Assembly (NCBI RefSeq): GCF_035594125.1
Contig: NC_087197.1
Location: forward strand, 6,100,352 to 6,164,351
Reading direction: 5' to 3'
DNA: 64,000 nucleotides
DNA from: Scylla paramamosain
Lineage: Eukaryota; Arthropoda; Malacostraca; Decapoda; Portunidae
Shown here: piece by piece, positions 1-12,864 of the stretch
Layout: every line of letters begins with the position of its first letter
Numbering within the stretch: the stretch's first letter is position 1
The notes under the pieces: generated by a model
The model's database searches: none
Seen by the model: the letters and a program-made list of their open reading frames with translations, nothing else
Told to the model about the DNA's origin: nothing
Translations under genes and position numbers: made by a program

Positions 1-559
1 TTTCTCCTTCATGTCTGTACCAGAGGTGAAGGGCCAGTAATACATTCCTGAATGCATTTTGTAGATGCCCAGGTATCTTATTTATGGACTTTTCTGGTGA
101 CAGGTTATCATGTATCACAATTCCTGTATGTTTTCTTCATTCACTCTTGATTCATATTATATGATCTCTCACATGGCCATATAGGTTTGTCTCCAGTCAT
201 TGTAAATTCCATCACATGACATTTGCATTAAAATTCCATTTTCTATGGTGAACAAGGAAACATCCAGTTTCTTCTTCAATATATTGCTTGCAATGTTTCA
301 CCTCCACAGAAGACATCAGGCTAAAAAACGAATAAAATTTAGTTAAATATTTTGCCTCCATACTGGAACCATTAACGTCAAATAAATTTACCTTAAATTC
401 TTATGACTTTGTTAAAAAAATAATTAAATTAGAAATTCATAGTTTTGATGTTAAGTCACAATTTACTTATTTATTCCCCTTGATAAAATTATTCAAATAA
501 TTTGTAATGAACTATATAAGGACATGACATTTACCTTAATTACTCTAAAAAACAATTCA

Positions 560-1215
560 CTAGCTTATAAGAATTAACAATGAAAGACTCCTCCATTCTT
601 TATAATAACAAATTATATGTCCAAGGTGATGATGTAGCCATGGATTCTTGCCTTGGCCCTACTCTTACTAATGTTTTCTTATGTCATCATGAAACTAATT
701 GCACACATCACATCTAGAGAAATGCATAAAATTACCTTACTATAGTCACCTTAGTTATACTATTAGGAAGACTCACTACCATACTTAAAACACAATATCC
801 TGACATCAAGTTCATCTTCATCTTTGATAATACTTTTACTATTGCCTCTTTCTTTAAATTCAAAGACAGTATTTCTGTTGGACTCATTTCCAACATCATT
901 TATGAATTTACTTCTTTGAGTTGCAAGACTCATTATGTTAGAGAAACCAAGAGGAATTTAACACATAGAATCAGTGAGCATAAAGGTAATTCGATACATA
1001 CATAGAAACAGTTAGGTCATCCCCCCATTCTAAGCTATAAGGATGCATTCACATACACATGATCATTTATTTATGGAGAAGGATTTCAGTATATTACATA
1101 AAGTTGACACACATACAGACATTAAAATATTAAAAGCTATCTATATTAAACACTTGAAACCTGAATCAAGTAATCAATTATCTTCATCACAACTACATCT
1201 TTTATAAACTCTGTT
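560..1215 (+). mobile_element. Penelope-like retroelement remnant
   Basis: Decayed copy of a Penelope-like element, a class that couples a reverse transcriptase to a GIY-YIG endonuclease. Near 640-700 the forward frame reads VAMDSCLGPTLTNVFLCHHE, which matches the RT motif usually written MGSPLGPTLAN. Further on (about 860-990) another frame gives a stretch ending YVRETKRNLTHRISEHKG, the endonuclease signature region usually containing YIGET...R..EH. The catalytic RT segment expected between them is missing, so there is an internal deletion as well as stops and frameshifts. It cannot be active. Confidence 0.75.
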
Positions 1216-1349
1216 CGGAGCTTTAGGTATCCAAGCTCATAACCAACCCATCTCACACATCACCTTCCTTTATCAGTCCTCACCAAACCACCAGCGAGAG
1301 TACACAAAGTTTTGTTTACAACATTTCACCCCAATTTTTTCTATACACT

Positions 1350-1750
1350 GTTAAGGGCAACAAAAGGAGCAAAACAAAAGCCCCATGTGCCAGCCCCTAT
1401 GAGGATTTTCCAAAGAAATATCCAAAACTATTGTGCATGCAAGGAAAAGTGTCTTGAAACCTCCCAGTTCTAAGATCCTAAGTCAGAGGTAAGAGAAAAA
1501 TACAAAAACAGGCAGGGAGTTTCAGTTTACTAGTAAAAGGGATGAATGGCTGAGAATACTGGTTAACTCTTGCATTTAGGGAGGTGGACAGAATGGATGT
1601 TAAGGAAGTACAAAGCCTTGTGCAGAGAGGCCACAGGGATGAGGGAGGCATGTAGTTAGAAAGATCAGAAGAGCAGTCTGTGTGAAAGCAGCAGTAGAAG
1701 ATAGCAAGAGAAGCAACCCTCTGACAAAGAGGGTTTAACATCTGTATTTT
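1350..1750 (-). mobile_element. Jockey-like LINE family A, copy 1 (3' fragment)
   Basis: Only the last ~100 codons of the reverse-transcriptase ORF and the 3' tail remain. The reverse strand contains the family's C-terminal block, with HTDCSSDLSNYMPP and NARVNQYSQPFIPF. The same block recurs in seven other places in this window. The copy is 5'-truncated, as is usual for LINE insertions, and abuts another LINE end at about 1755. Confidence 0.8.
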
Positions 1751-1754
1751 CCCA

Positions 1755-2213
1755 TTAGGGTGGGGTTGGATGGGCAATGACTGCTTTCCACAACTGGCGA
1801 TCTTGTTCCATATGTTCTTCTATTCCCAACAAATTCATATCCTCTGTCACACACTTCCTCCACTTTTTCTTTGGCCTTCCCACTGGCCAACGGCCTCCAA
1901 CCCTCATCTCTACCTCACTCAACGCCCCTCCCTCCACCCCTCTCACGTGTCCGAACCATCTCAGTCTTCTCGTCCTCAGTTCAACAGAAAGGTCTTCAAC
2001 TCCACACATCTCCGCCACCTCACTGCTAGACCTCCTGTCTTGCAACCTCACTCCTGCCATGTATCTCAGCATCCTGTGGTCACAGCTACATAGAATATCT
2101 GTCAGTCTGTTTGTCAGTGTCCATGTTTCTGCTCCATACAGAAGAGCAGATCTGACAAAAGCTCTGTATACCCTTCCCCAGATCCTGAGTTTTATGCTGC
2201 GGTTCACCAACAA
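1755..2213 (-). pseudogene. Family B C-terminal domain
   Basis: A 152-codon open frame with LLYGAETWTLT, DHRMLRYMAGV, LRWFGHV and GRPKKKW, the conserved tail found after the RT of this LINE group. It follows the RT domain on the same strand but in another frame. It was therefore once part of the same polyprotein and is now disconnected. Confidence 0.8.
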
Positions 2214-2431
2214 AATGGGAATTTCTCACCATCTTCCCCATGCAACTGCTACTCTTGCCCTTACTGCTCTCTCTACACCCACTTCACAGTCCAACATATC
2301 TCCCAAGTAGCAGTCCAACACACCTCCATTCACCTCCAACCCGACATCCTCGTCATCACCACCGCCACCACCACCCTCCTCATCCCGCACACATCTTGGA
2401 CATACAAAGTTCTGTGCCCCCCTGAGATTCC

Positions 2432-3616
2432 TCAGACCTGAGCATCATTGGTGACACCACTTATTTCACCTAGTACACAATGCTGAGTTTGCTCCCTTCC
2501 ACAACATCCACATGGCCATTTTCCTGACTGAATTCTTTTTCTAGCTTTATTTCCAGTCACTATTAGTTTTGACTTCTCCATGTTTATTTTCAGTCCCCTC
2601 TGCTCCATCCCCTCCTTCCACCTATTAAACATGTCAGTCACTTCTTTCCTTGATTCTGCTGTCAATACCAAATCATTGGCATAGAGTAGCTCACACGGGC
2701 CATCTCCTCTTGCCAGTTTAGTATCCTCCTCCATTACTGTGATAAAGAGTAGTGGACTAAGAGCTGATCCCTGGTGTACTCCCACTCTTATGTCAAAGTC
2801 CCTTGATGTTCTTGCCAATGTTTTCATCCTTGATCTTGATTCCACATACAGAGACATGACTGCAGTCACAAGCCTTTTTTGTCTCGTTAGTGCCCACCCA
2901 ATTGCTCTCCTTGGCACTCTGTCAAATGCCTTCTCTAGATCAACAAAGACGTGGAATAGCTTCTTCCTTTCACTGAACTTCTCCTGTATTTGCCTCATTA
3001 TAAAAATTGCATCTGTTGTTGATCTTCCTGGGCAAAACCCAAACTGTTGATCATCCACTTTTACCAGTTTCCCTACCCTATCCTCCATTACCTTTTCAAA
3101 CAGTTTAATTCCATGTTCTAATAGTCTAATTCCTCTATATTTTCCGTACTCCAAGTCATCTCCTTTTCCTTTATAGATTGACACTGTTATACTATTTTTC
3201 CAGTCTTCAGAAATGTCTCCCTTGTCAATTATGCCTCTAAACACCCTTGTTAATTCTCTTATAACACCTGCTTTCTTCATTAAGTCACTGATGATTCCTG
3301 TTGGATCCAGCGCTTTTCCACTTTTCATTCCTTTCAATGCTCTGTTCAGTTCTTCCTCCGAGATTTCTTCTATCAGAACTTCCACCATATCCACCTCTTC
3401 CAGGTTGTGTTCATTTTCCTCGTTTAACTGGTTTTCAAAGTAGCACCTCCACCTCTCAAGTATTTCTTCCTCCTTTATCTTGATAATTTCTCTTTCATCC
3501 TTTATATATTTTGCTCCAGTTACATCTTTCTTCTCTTTCTTCATTTGTTTTGGATTTTTGAACATATCTTTTTCCTTCTCACTACTATTCTGTCCTACAT
3601 ACCAATTTTCCCACAC
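2432..3616 (-). pseudogene. Family B reverse transcriptase domain
   Basis: A 394-codon open frame covering thumb, palm and fingers of a LINE reverse transcriptase. It would copy element RNA at a nicked chromosomal target. The palm motif A (VDLEKAFDRVP) is intact, but the normally invariant YADD reads YAND (about 2680), replacing a metal-binding aspartate; this alone should abolish polymerase activity. The 3' end runs into a different frame at 2432. The start shown is simply the edge of the open frame; upstream sequence continues in coding style to about 3690. Confidence 0.8.
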
Positions 3617-3690
3617 CAGTCTCTTTGCTCTGGCTACCTCCCTTTTAGTCTGCCTTACTTTCTCTTTATATTCTCTCTTATCTTAAAGGA

Positions 3691-4450
3691 AAGGAGTTGA
3701 TTATACAAAATGCTTTAGCAGATAATATAATATCATTAAGGCTAGAATCCATCCCATAAAAGTGATATACATTAACACTACATATACAACAACTTAATGT
3801 GGTGAATTGATGCCTTTTATAACCAGAAGCTTGGCAGAATGATGCAGTGTTGTAAGAGTGACCTTTTATCAAATCAGCGATTGTTCTTTGAGACTGAATG
3901 GAGATCTGCTACCCTCATGGTGTTTTAACAATAATTCTAACTATAAGAGAAAGTAGTACATTATCTAGTATTCAGTTTTCTGCATCGGGTTATTCCTGTA
4001 AGAGAAAGTCCTGTTTAAAAGAGACCAAGGAAATAATTACAAAGCTCATGGGGTGCAACTAATTTATTGGTTTTGCTGCAGGTTATTTGACATGGAAAGG
4101 ATACTGGCATGGAGGCTCCCTTGAAAACACCCATGAAGATGAATTAAAGTGTGAGGACCAATAGGCTGTTGAACAGTCAAGGCCATCCAAAAAATTCACT
4201 CAAGTCCTGGTGATCATCTCATCCTAACCAGTGAGCTGTCAGATTCACATTTACTTCATGTGTTCTATCATGAACAATTTATCTTGCCTTCAGGTCAACC
4301 TCTCAATGCTTTCATGAATACATAGTGTTGTCTTCCAACAGAAATTAGTCAACATTCTGTCTGTTATGAAAGTGATAAATCTGATTATAAATATTGTCTC
4401 TTGTTCCAACACTTAGTATATTTGTTTGATTAACTAATTTTTCCTTTCAT
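3691..4450. other. Unannotated stretch
   Basis: No gene, repeat unit or recognisable transposon sequence is visible. It is AT-rich and has no long open frame with biased composition. Confidence 0.5.
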
Positions 4451-4454
4451 GTAA

Positions 4455-5290
4455 GAGGGGCTCTAGTCAAAGCCAACAAAGATTGAAAAGGAAGAGCCCA
4501 CTGGGAGTGTCAGCTCTTTCGATTAGTAATAATCTAAAATTAAGTTCAAAATTGCATGTAAAAGGGATAAAAGGGATGAAAAACTGAGAGTACCAGTTAC
4601 CTCTTGCATTAGGATAGTAGAAAGTAGAAAGTCTTGTGCAGCGAGACCAAGGAACAGGGGGAAGGCATGCAGTTAGCAAGTTTAAAAGATGAGTTAGCAT
4701 GGAAATAGTGATAGAAGATAGTTAGGGATGCAACTCTGTGGCAAAGAGAGAGAGAGAAGTTGAAGACTCACTTTACAGGAGGGGTGTTGAAGTTCAATGC
4801 TTTTGATTTTACCCTGTTTAAGAGACCTGTGTGAGTGGACACCACCAACATCCTGTGTCTGAAGCATACTCCATACATGGGCAGATGGAACTTTTGTACA
4901 GAGTTAGCAGCTGCTCACAATACCTAATTAATGGAAGCTTTTTTTTTTTTTTTTTTTTGTGAGAGACAAGAAGAGAAATTTCCAGTTCAGAACATTTTTA
5001 GTGGAGAACAGAGTAAGGATATTCAGTGTAGAAGAGAAAGAAAGGATGTCATTGAAGAAGAGGGGTTAATTGTCTGGAAGGTTGTGTAGAGCTGATAGAT
5101 GGAGGAATTGAGTTTTCAGGCAATGAACATCACTGAAGTTGCTCTGCCCCAATCAGAAATTATAAAAACCTCATAAGAAAAGGTTTCTGCATGAATTGTT
5201 CAGTTCCTGAAGGTATGGGCATCTGGGAAATGATGTATAAAGGTTCATTATGATGTCAGCATAGGAATGGTTACAGCACAGAATTTGATT
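4455..5290 (-). mobile_element. Jockey-like LINE family A, copy 2 (degenerate)
   Basis: The reverse strand holds the family C-terminal block in fragments (4467-4700), then mid-RT sequence to about 5285. The latter can be aligned by eye to 57940-58030 in copy 8. A T-run at about 4937-4959 interrupts it. It has many indels and is one of the oldest copies here. Confidence 0.65.
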
Positions 5291-5309
5291 TAGATGATCA
5301 CTGATGAAT

Positions 5310-6130
5310 ATATGTTGTTATGAGTGGTGCCATAGCAAAAAGAGAGAAGTAGTGAGACAGCAAAAGAGAAGGGAGGAAGCAAGAAAAGGACATAAGATAC
5401 CTGATGCTCAGTAAATGCCTACTTTAAATACTTAGTTTAAAAACCCGTGCTTTCCCATGTAGTCTTTTTCCCATGTTAATTTTGCCCATTTCCCTTTATC
5501 TCCCAGACTTGTGATTGATACATAATATAGTAGAGGAATTGCTGTCCCTGATGTACTAATCAATTTTCACCTATCACCCAAGATGCACCCATAATAATTT
5601 GAAAAACCTTGTTCTTTCTCAAGTAGGTTTGTGAGTTGTCTAGAGAGCATGACAATTGCATGGCTGGCTGTCTCCCTCTACCTGTTCCTCCACAGTTGTT
5701 CTCCTCTCCCACCACACGAGTCATTGCAGACTGAGGGTGAATCTGTTCTCACGCTTAAGTTGATGTTGAGCAAGGCCAGCAGTAAGACGTTCACTAGAGA
5801 GAGAGGCAAGGAGACCCAGAGGGGATATGTGTTAGAGGGCCCTTTTAGTAGATATTACATGAGTCTAGAAGGCAATAGGCCTCAGCCTGCAGGGTTAGGA
5901 CTGGTTTCTACAGGAGCTGAGCTGTGATTGTTGTGCCTCTGTAATTCAAAGAGATAACTTCTAGCACTGACTCCTCAGCACTTTCTGAGCAACCTGGCAT
6001 GTATGGGAGCAGTTGGCTGGCTCCCCTTTTGTCTGTTGGTGGTTTTCCTCTCATGTCTTTAGTGTTTTGTGCTGTTCAGAGCTAACTGCTGGGAGCTCTG
6101 AAGCTAGAGGATTTCATAATATTCTGTACG
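5310..6130. repeat. Unclassified interspersed repeat R1, copy 1
   Basis: Shares a series of blocks in the same order and orientation with 48750-49640. They are TGTTGTTATGAGTGGTGC, a block around CCCATTTCCCTTT, a CACACGAGTCA/CAGCATGAGTCA block, and a TTTTGTGCTGTT...GCTGGGAG block. No coding capacity or terminal structure was recognised. Confidence 0.6.

Positions 6131-7554
<1,424 letters not shown>

Positions 7555-7612
<58 letters not shown>
7555..7612 (+). repeat. (CA)n tract, LINE tail
   Basis: CA dinucleotides that follow the LINE terminus and precede the SINE head. Confidence 0.95.
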
Positions 7613-7613
<1 letters not shown>

Positions 7614-7892
7614 ACGTAGTATAGTGGTTACCACGCTTGGCTCACAACCAAGAAGGGCTAGGTTTGAATCCCAGGCATGGTGAGGCAAATGGGTGAGCCT
7701 CTTAATATGTAGTACCTGTTCACCTAGCAGCAAGTAGGTATGGGATGTAACCCAAGGAGTTGTGACCTCACTGCCCTGGTGTGTGGTGTGTAAAGTGGTC
7801 TCAGTCCTATCCAAACTTTAGTCACTATGAGCTCTGAGCTCGTTCTGTAGGGAAATGGCTGGCTGGGTGACCAGCAGATGACTGTAGGTGAA

Positions 7893-7893
<1 letters not shown>
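7613..7893 (+). mobile_element. tRNA-derived SINE
   Basis: The head (7613-7686) resembles a tRNA-Val gene. It has an A box TAGTATAGTGG (7618-7628) and a B box GGTTTGAATCC (7661-7671). A CTTGG/CCAAG anticodon stem encloses a 7-base loop with CAC. The acceptor ends do not pair, so it is not a functional tRNA. A ~200-bp unrelated body follows and ends TGTAGGTGAAT before a (CA)n tail. A and B boxes imply RNA polymerase III transcription; mobility would depend on a partner LINE. Confidence 0.8.

Positions 7894-7980
<87 letters not shown>
7894..7980 (+). repeat. (CA)n tract, SINE tail
   Basis: 87 bp of CA directly following the SINE body. Confidence 0.97.
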
Positions 7981-7982
<2 letters not shown>

Positions 7983-8345
7983 TTTGCCACAGCCGCCTCT
8001 TCTTTGAAATCATTCAAGATTTCAATAGTTTGATACAGGAAGCTGTTTTTCTTGATGTCACTTTATTTTCTTCCCATGGCCCTTGTCCGTCTCTCTCCCT
8101 CCTCCATCTGTGGTAGCAAGTCATTTCTGTCTGTTCCTTCTATATTGTTTACTAATTTGTACATTGTTATCAGGTCTCCTCTTTCTCTTCTCTCTTGTAG
8201 TGTTGATAATCCCATCTCTTCAAGTCTTTCTTCATAGCTTAAGTCTTGCAATTCTGATACCATCTTTGTTGTTATTCCCTGTATTCTTTCCAGTTTCCAT
8301 ATATTTTTTTTCTATATGGACCCCAAACTACAACTGTATATTCCA
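7981..8345 (-). mobile_element. CR1-like LINE C-terminal fragment, minus
   Basis: The reverse strand reads MVSELQDLSYEERLEEMGL, then ERRERGDLITMYKLVNNIEG. This is the standard C-terminal region downstream of RT in CR1-type LINEs. Only ~120 codons remain. Confidence 0.8.
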
Positions 8346-8505
8346 ATTGATGATACAACCTATATTGGAATGTGCAGCAGTAGTCTGGGCTCCACATAAA
8401 AAAAAGATATACAGAAATTGGAAAAAATATAGAGGATAGCAAAAAGATGGTACCAGAACCTTAAGCTTCTGCTTAAGCTATGAAGAAAGACTTGATGAGA
8501 AAGGC
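8340..8505 (+). mobile_element. CR1-like LINE fragment, plus (inverted partner)
   Basis: The forward strand reads LMIQPILECAAVVWAPHKKK and, after a frameshift, SYEERLDE. It covers the stretch just upstream of, and partly overlapping, the minus-strand fragment beside it. The two are head to head. Confidence 0.7.
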
Positions 8506-8559
8506 AGGAAAATTTAAAGAAAAATCGGAAGGCAGGAAATTGAAGAAGTAGATCAGTAA

Positions 8560-10950
8560 TTTTAAGAATTTTAAGAATAAGATGAATGTAGGCAAACTCT
8601 AACACAAATTGAAAGAGTTTGACCACACAAGATGCAAGCATGGGAGCACAGTGATGGAAAACAGCAGCAGGGACTCTATCAAGTCCATCATCATACTGAG
8701 GCTTTAGACCACTGAGAGCATGGAAAAGTATAAAATATTTGGAGGATGGAGGGGAGGAACATGTGAATCATCCAAAGTTGAATTCTAGTAAAAAGAAGCA
8801 GGAAAGATGACAGATATTTTTTGGTTAGGTGATAGAAATCATAGGGAGGTAGATCTGGAAAGATTTTGACATTTTCTGTTGATGAATAAAGGTTTTGGCT
8901 AGTTGGAGAACAGTCTTAGCATGATTCTGTAAGGGGTATGAGTTTCAGCAGGTGGAAGGCTCAGGTACTGTTTGTAGGCAGGTTGAATTAAACTAAGGCT
9001 TGGAAGGTTTAGAGCAATAGAGTATGGAATATGTCACCATGCCAGACATAATCACCATTATATGCTCAGCACCCAGAAATGAGTCCCTGACATGGAAGCA
9101 GTAATCATTCCATGGAAAATCAGAATAAAACCTCACCAGATGCCCCAGTTAGCAGAAGCAAAATGCCAAAGACACCTCTTTGCAAGATCCCTAGGAAGAA
9201 TTGAAGCAATGGGACAGGATACAGATATGAGGTTATAATTAGAGAAGTCTAACTCAGATGACAGAGTAATGAATAAGTACAGGAATTATTGTATTTTCCA
9301 GCATATAAGACACCCCTGTTTTGGCAGTTCTAATCTGGAAAAAAAAAAAAACAGCTGACCACAGACTCTCATGCTGAGGGTCTGACACTTTTGCTGCTCA
9401 GCCCATTTACCAGTTCTGTTTGTCATTATTTAACCATTCATATGCTGGTTACAGAATTTTCATAGAAATTTAGATTGACACCCTTTAGTAAGTTATCATG
9501 ATAGGCAAAGTTGCAATACTTAACTTAACACCACCAAATATCACCACTAATCTCCACCATCACTAGTATGTATTGGTCATCACTAACCACTGTCAACCGA
9601 CAACACTAAAATCATCAATCATCACCAGTGATATCATCAATCTCCACTGCTGACACTACCAACTATCACCCCTGACATAAAGCTGCCATCACTATGATTG
9701 ATATGATCAAATCAGCCTTCAGCATTCATAGGGGTTAGGTAACAGAGACATCTGTGAATGTTGGAAACCAACTACTACCCATGATGCAAAGCTGTCATCA
9801 CTGGTGAACCAGTGTGTGCCATTATTTTTATCACTTGTAAAACAAATGTGGCATCATCAGAGATTACGACCACACAGCTGCTGTTGGCACAGGCTTGCTG
9901 CCTTTGTACTTAATAAATATATTTATATAACCACATTTATACTTCATAGTAATTAATTACTAATTATATTCAAGAAATTTGTGAAGTATTTTCAAAATTT
10001 TTTTTTTTTAATCCTGACCTTCAGCATATAAGATGCAAGATGATTACCTGGGAATTTTCTTGAAAAAAAAAAAAGTGTCTTGTCTGCCCAAAAATATGGT
10101 ACATGTTGGGAAAAGGTCAATACAGTTGGGTATATATCTGAGATGGTGAAGGATATGGATAGGGTGCTGCACAAGTTGCTTTAGATTGTGAAGGATGGCA
10201 AAGTTAAAGGCAAGCTCACCAGATTGATAAGTGAAGGGAGAGGAAAGCCAAAGCTGGTGGTGAACACTGAAGTCTCCAAGGACAGAAATCTTTATGAAAT
10301 TGAATTAAGATGTGCTCTACTTTGAAAGTTGAATAGTCAAAGAATTTCATATAGGTAAAGGGATTAGGTGAAAGCATAAAGCTCAAATTAATTTATTGAG
10401 AGTAACTCAAAAAAAATTATACAACTCAAATTAATTTAATCAAACAGTGACTTTAAATTTTGAACTTGATGATAGAAAGTTCAAGACTCAAGAACACAAC
10501 TTTGAAAGCAAGCCAAGTCATTGTACACTTACATGCAGCATCCAGCTAATTATTGAAAACAAGGATAAGAGGAAGTAGGAGAGAACAGAGGTGTTGCTGT
10601 CAGTTGCCTCTGATGGTTGTGTTTCAGTGAGAAGATGAGGTTTAGTGGAGGAGAGGTGATGTTCCACAGATTGAAAATTGCAGCTAAGGCTGCAAATTTG
10701 CAGAAGTTGATGTAGAAAGGTAAAGGAGGCATCAAGACATTTTGGGTCAGTACTAGAAAAACAGTCCAACTTAGTGACATTTCTGTTCCTTTCCTCAAAT
10801 GAGGCTCCTGAGGCTGATGCTGGAGTTTCCATTTTCAATTCTGAATTTTGAGTGAAAGATGTAGGTGTGTAATTTAGTGTGAGAAGAGAGAGATTTTTGG
10901 CAGCCTGCTAGTGTAATGCTTGATTGAAAGACCTGCTTGGTTAAAGACAA
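8560..10950 (-). mobile_element. Jockey-like LINE family A, copy 3, split by a MITE
   Basis: 8560-9285 matches mid-RT to endonuclease/RT junction sequence of copy 4 (compare 12770-13640). 10105-10950 matches its endonuclease N-terminus and 5' leader (compare 13690-14400). The intervening ~0.8 kb is a separate element. Coding frames are destroyed; the best remaining piece is at 10518-10838, an endonuclease N-terminus with VEHHLSSTKPHLL. Confidence 0.75.
9291..10102. mobile_element. MITE with GCATATAAGA termini, nested
   Basis: Begins GTATTTTCCAGCATATAAGAC and ends with the imperfect inverted form (GTACCATATTTTTGGGCAG then ACAAGACAC on the reverse strand). It interrupts LINE copy 3. It has no transposase. 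A related element sits at 20671-21167. Target duplication is not clear, so the superfamily is not assigned. Confidence 0.55.
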
Positions 10951-11354
10951 TATTTGTTTGTCTCCTTATATACTATAGCTCTTGTTTACCTAACAGGAAA
11001 AAAAAATATAGGAAGTCAGCAAAGTGGTGATCATGCAACCTATAAACTTTATTGGCAAACTTGCCAAGATGCTTTAAACCAGCATGGTTTAACCCTTCCC
11101 TTATAAGCATTTGGGGAGGCCTTTCTCCTTAAGTGACATCATATAGGATGATGGTGATTTGATACTAGGTTTTGTGTTATTTTATTGTAAGGAAGATGAA
11201 TGGTAATTCTAACGTATGTTGCATTGTATGTTTTGCTTTGTTTGTTTGTCAGACGTTATACAGAGAAAGAGGTTCTTAGGCCCCTTGCCTTGTCCCTTTT
11301 AGTCACCTCTTATGACATGCTGGGAATACAGGGGTATTCTTAGCCCCTGTCACA
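10951..11354. other. Unannotated stretch
   Basis: No gene recognised. A segment near 11275-11345 (TTTTAGTCACCTCTTATGACATG onwards) looks like a common crustacean repeat, but I cannot place it in a family. Confidence 0.4.
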
Positions 11355-11625
11355 GAGCAGAATTGGAGTAAGTGCTATATAGAGAAATGTCATTATGAAA
11401 GAGCAGAGATGAACCAGTATGTGCTGTTGGGCCTTGCCATGAAAGTATGTGGCCAGCTGTGCTATGCCTAAGCTCCTGGGATGTAATAGGCTCGTCCATG
11501 AGACTATCCCCTTTCCACCAGTAGCTGACAGGGCTAAGGGTGTGACTTGTGTGCAAGAGTGTGTGGTGTTATGTCTGGGCCACCTCATGTGAGATTGCCA
11601 GCTTAGTATATAGACAGACAGACAG
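11355..11625 (+). repeat. SINE-like repeat R2, copy 1
   Basis: Direct counterpart of 40365-40610. Shared landmarks are AGGCCTTGC, TTTGCCTAAGCTC (here ATGCCTAAGCTC), CCTTTCCACCAG, a GAGTGTGTGGTG block, CTGGGCCACC, and the ending GATTGCCAGC...GTATATAG followed by GACA/GATA repeats. The short tetranucleotide tail suggests a SINE, but I see no convincing tRNA head. Confidence 0.55.
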
Positions 11626-11966
11626 ATGTTGTATTGTAGTGTTCTCTCCTGTTATGTATATAAAAGTACATAGCAGCACACTGTTTGGGTAGTTTGGAAG
11701 AGTAGTGTTATTTTATTTCCTGTATGTTCATAAAAGATAACTGAAAGTGATAGAGTGAAGAGGCCGTAAATGTTTCCTCTGTATTATTATTTTTAGAGTC
11801 AGAGAAGAGACAATGTCATGTAGACACTTTGTCTCTGCTATCCTCATTTAACAGGTATTTTTATTTTTTTTTTCATGTAGGAAGGATACTGGCCAAGGGC
11901 AACAAAAATCTAATAAAAAAAATGCCCACTGAAATGCCAGTCCCATAAAAAGGGTCAAAGCAGTGG

Positions 11967-12389
11967 TCAAAAATTGGTGGATAAGTGTCTTGAAACCTCC
12001 CTCTTGAAGGAATTCAAGTCATAGGAAGGTGGAAATACAGAAGCAGGCAGGGAGTTCCAGAGTTTACCAGAGAAAGGGATGAATGATTGAGAATACTGGT
12101 TAACTCTTGCGTTAGAGAGGTGGACAGAATAGGGGTGAGAGAAAGAAGAAAGTCTTGTGCAGCGAGGCTGCGGAAGGAGGGGAGGCATGCAGTTAGCAAG
12201 ATCAGAAGAGCAGTTAGCATGAAAATAGCGGTAGAAGACAGCTAGATATGCAACATTGCAGCGGTGAGAGAGAGGCTGAAGACAGTCAGTTAGAGGAGAG
12301 CAGTTGATGAGATGAAAAGCTTTTGATTCCACCCTGTCTAGAAGAGCAGTATGTGTGGAACCCCCCCAGACATGTGAAGCATACTCCAT
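11967..12389 (-). pseudogene. LINE family A C-terminal domain
   Basis: 140 codons with MEYASHVWGGSTHTALLDRVESK at the start and VNQYSQSFIPFSGKLWNSLP near the end. This is the post-RT region of the family and ends at the natural stop before the 3' tail. Confidence 0.85.
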
Positions 12390-12864
12390 ACATGGACGGA
12401 TAAGGCCCTTGTACAGAGTTAGCAGCTGGGGGGGTGAGAAAACTGGCGGAGACGTCTCAGAACACCTAACTTCATAGAAGCTGTTTTAGCTAGAGATGAG
12501 ATGTGAATTGATATGTCCAAGGCAACAGCAAAAGTTTCACCAAAATCTCTAAAAGAGGATGACCAAGACTCAGTAAGGAAAGTCAGAAGATCACCAGTAG
12601 AGCGGCCTTGACGGAACCCATACTGGCGATCAGATAGAAGGTTGTGAAGTGATAGATGTTTAAGAATCTTCCTGTTGAGGATAGATTCAAAAACTTTAGA
12701 TAAGCAGGAAATTAAAGCAATAGGACGTTTGAGGGATTAGAGCAGTCACCCTTTTTAGGAACAGGTTGAATGTAGGCAAACTTCCAGCAAGAAGGAAAGG
12801 TAGATGTTGACAGACAGAGCTGAAAGAGTTTGACTAGGCAAGGTGCAAGCACGGAGGCACAGTT

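Larger units (their letters stand above)
1755..3690 (-). mobile_element. Non-LTR retrotransposon (family B), broken
   Basis: Minus-strand LINE copy holding the RT domain (2432-3616), a linker near 2230-2430 and the C-terminal domain (1755-2213). The linker once coded a Cys-rich segment and an Asp/Gly-rich run. The endonuclease end is absent, so the copy is 5'-truncated near 3690. RT blocks are clear: an FGFCPGRSTTDAIF stretch, HVFVDLEKAFDRVP, and GVHQGSALSPLLF. At least one frameshift separates RT from the C-terminus. I do not assign a clade with confidence; it is not the same family as the jockey-like copies. Confidence 0.85.

Noticed and set aside
5631..5927. 98-codon open frame
   Set aside because: Lies within repeat R1; no conserved counterpart in the second copy's frame.
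7613..7686. Functional tRNA-Val gene
   Set aside because: A/B boxes and an anticodon arm with CAC exist, but the acceptor stem does not pair and a SINE body with CA tail follows.
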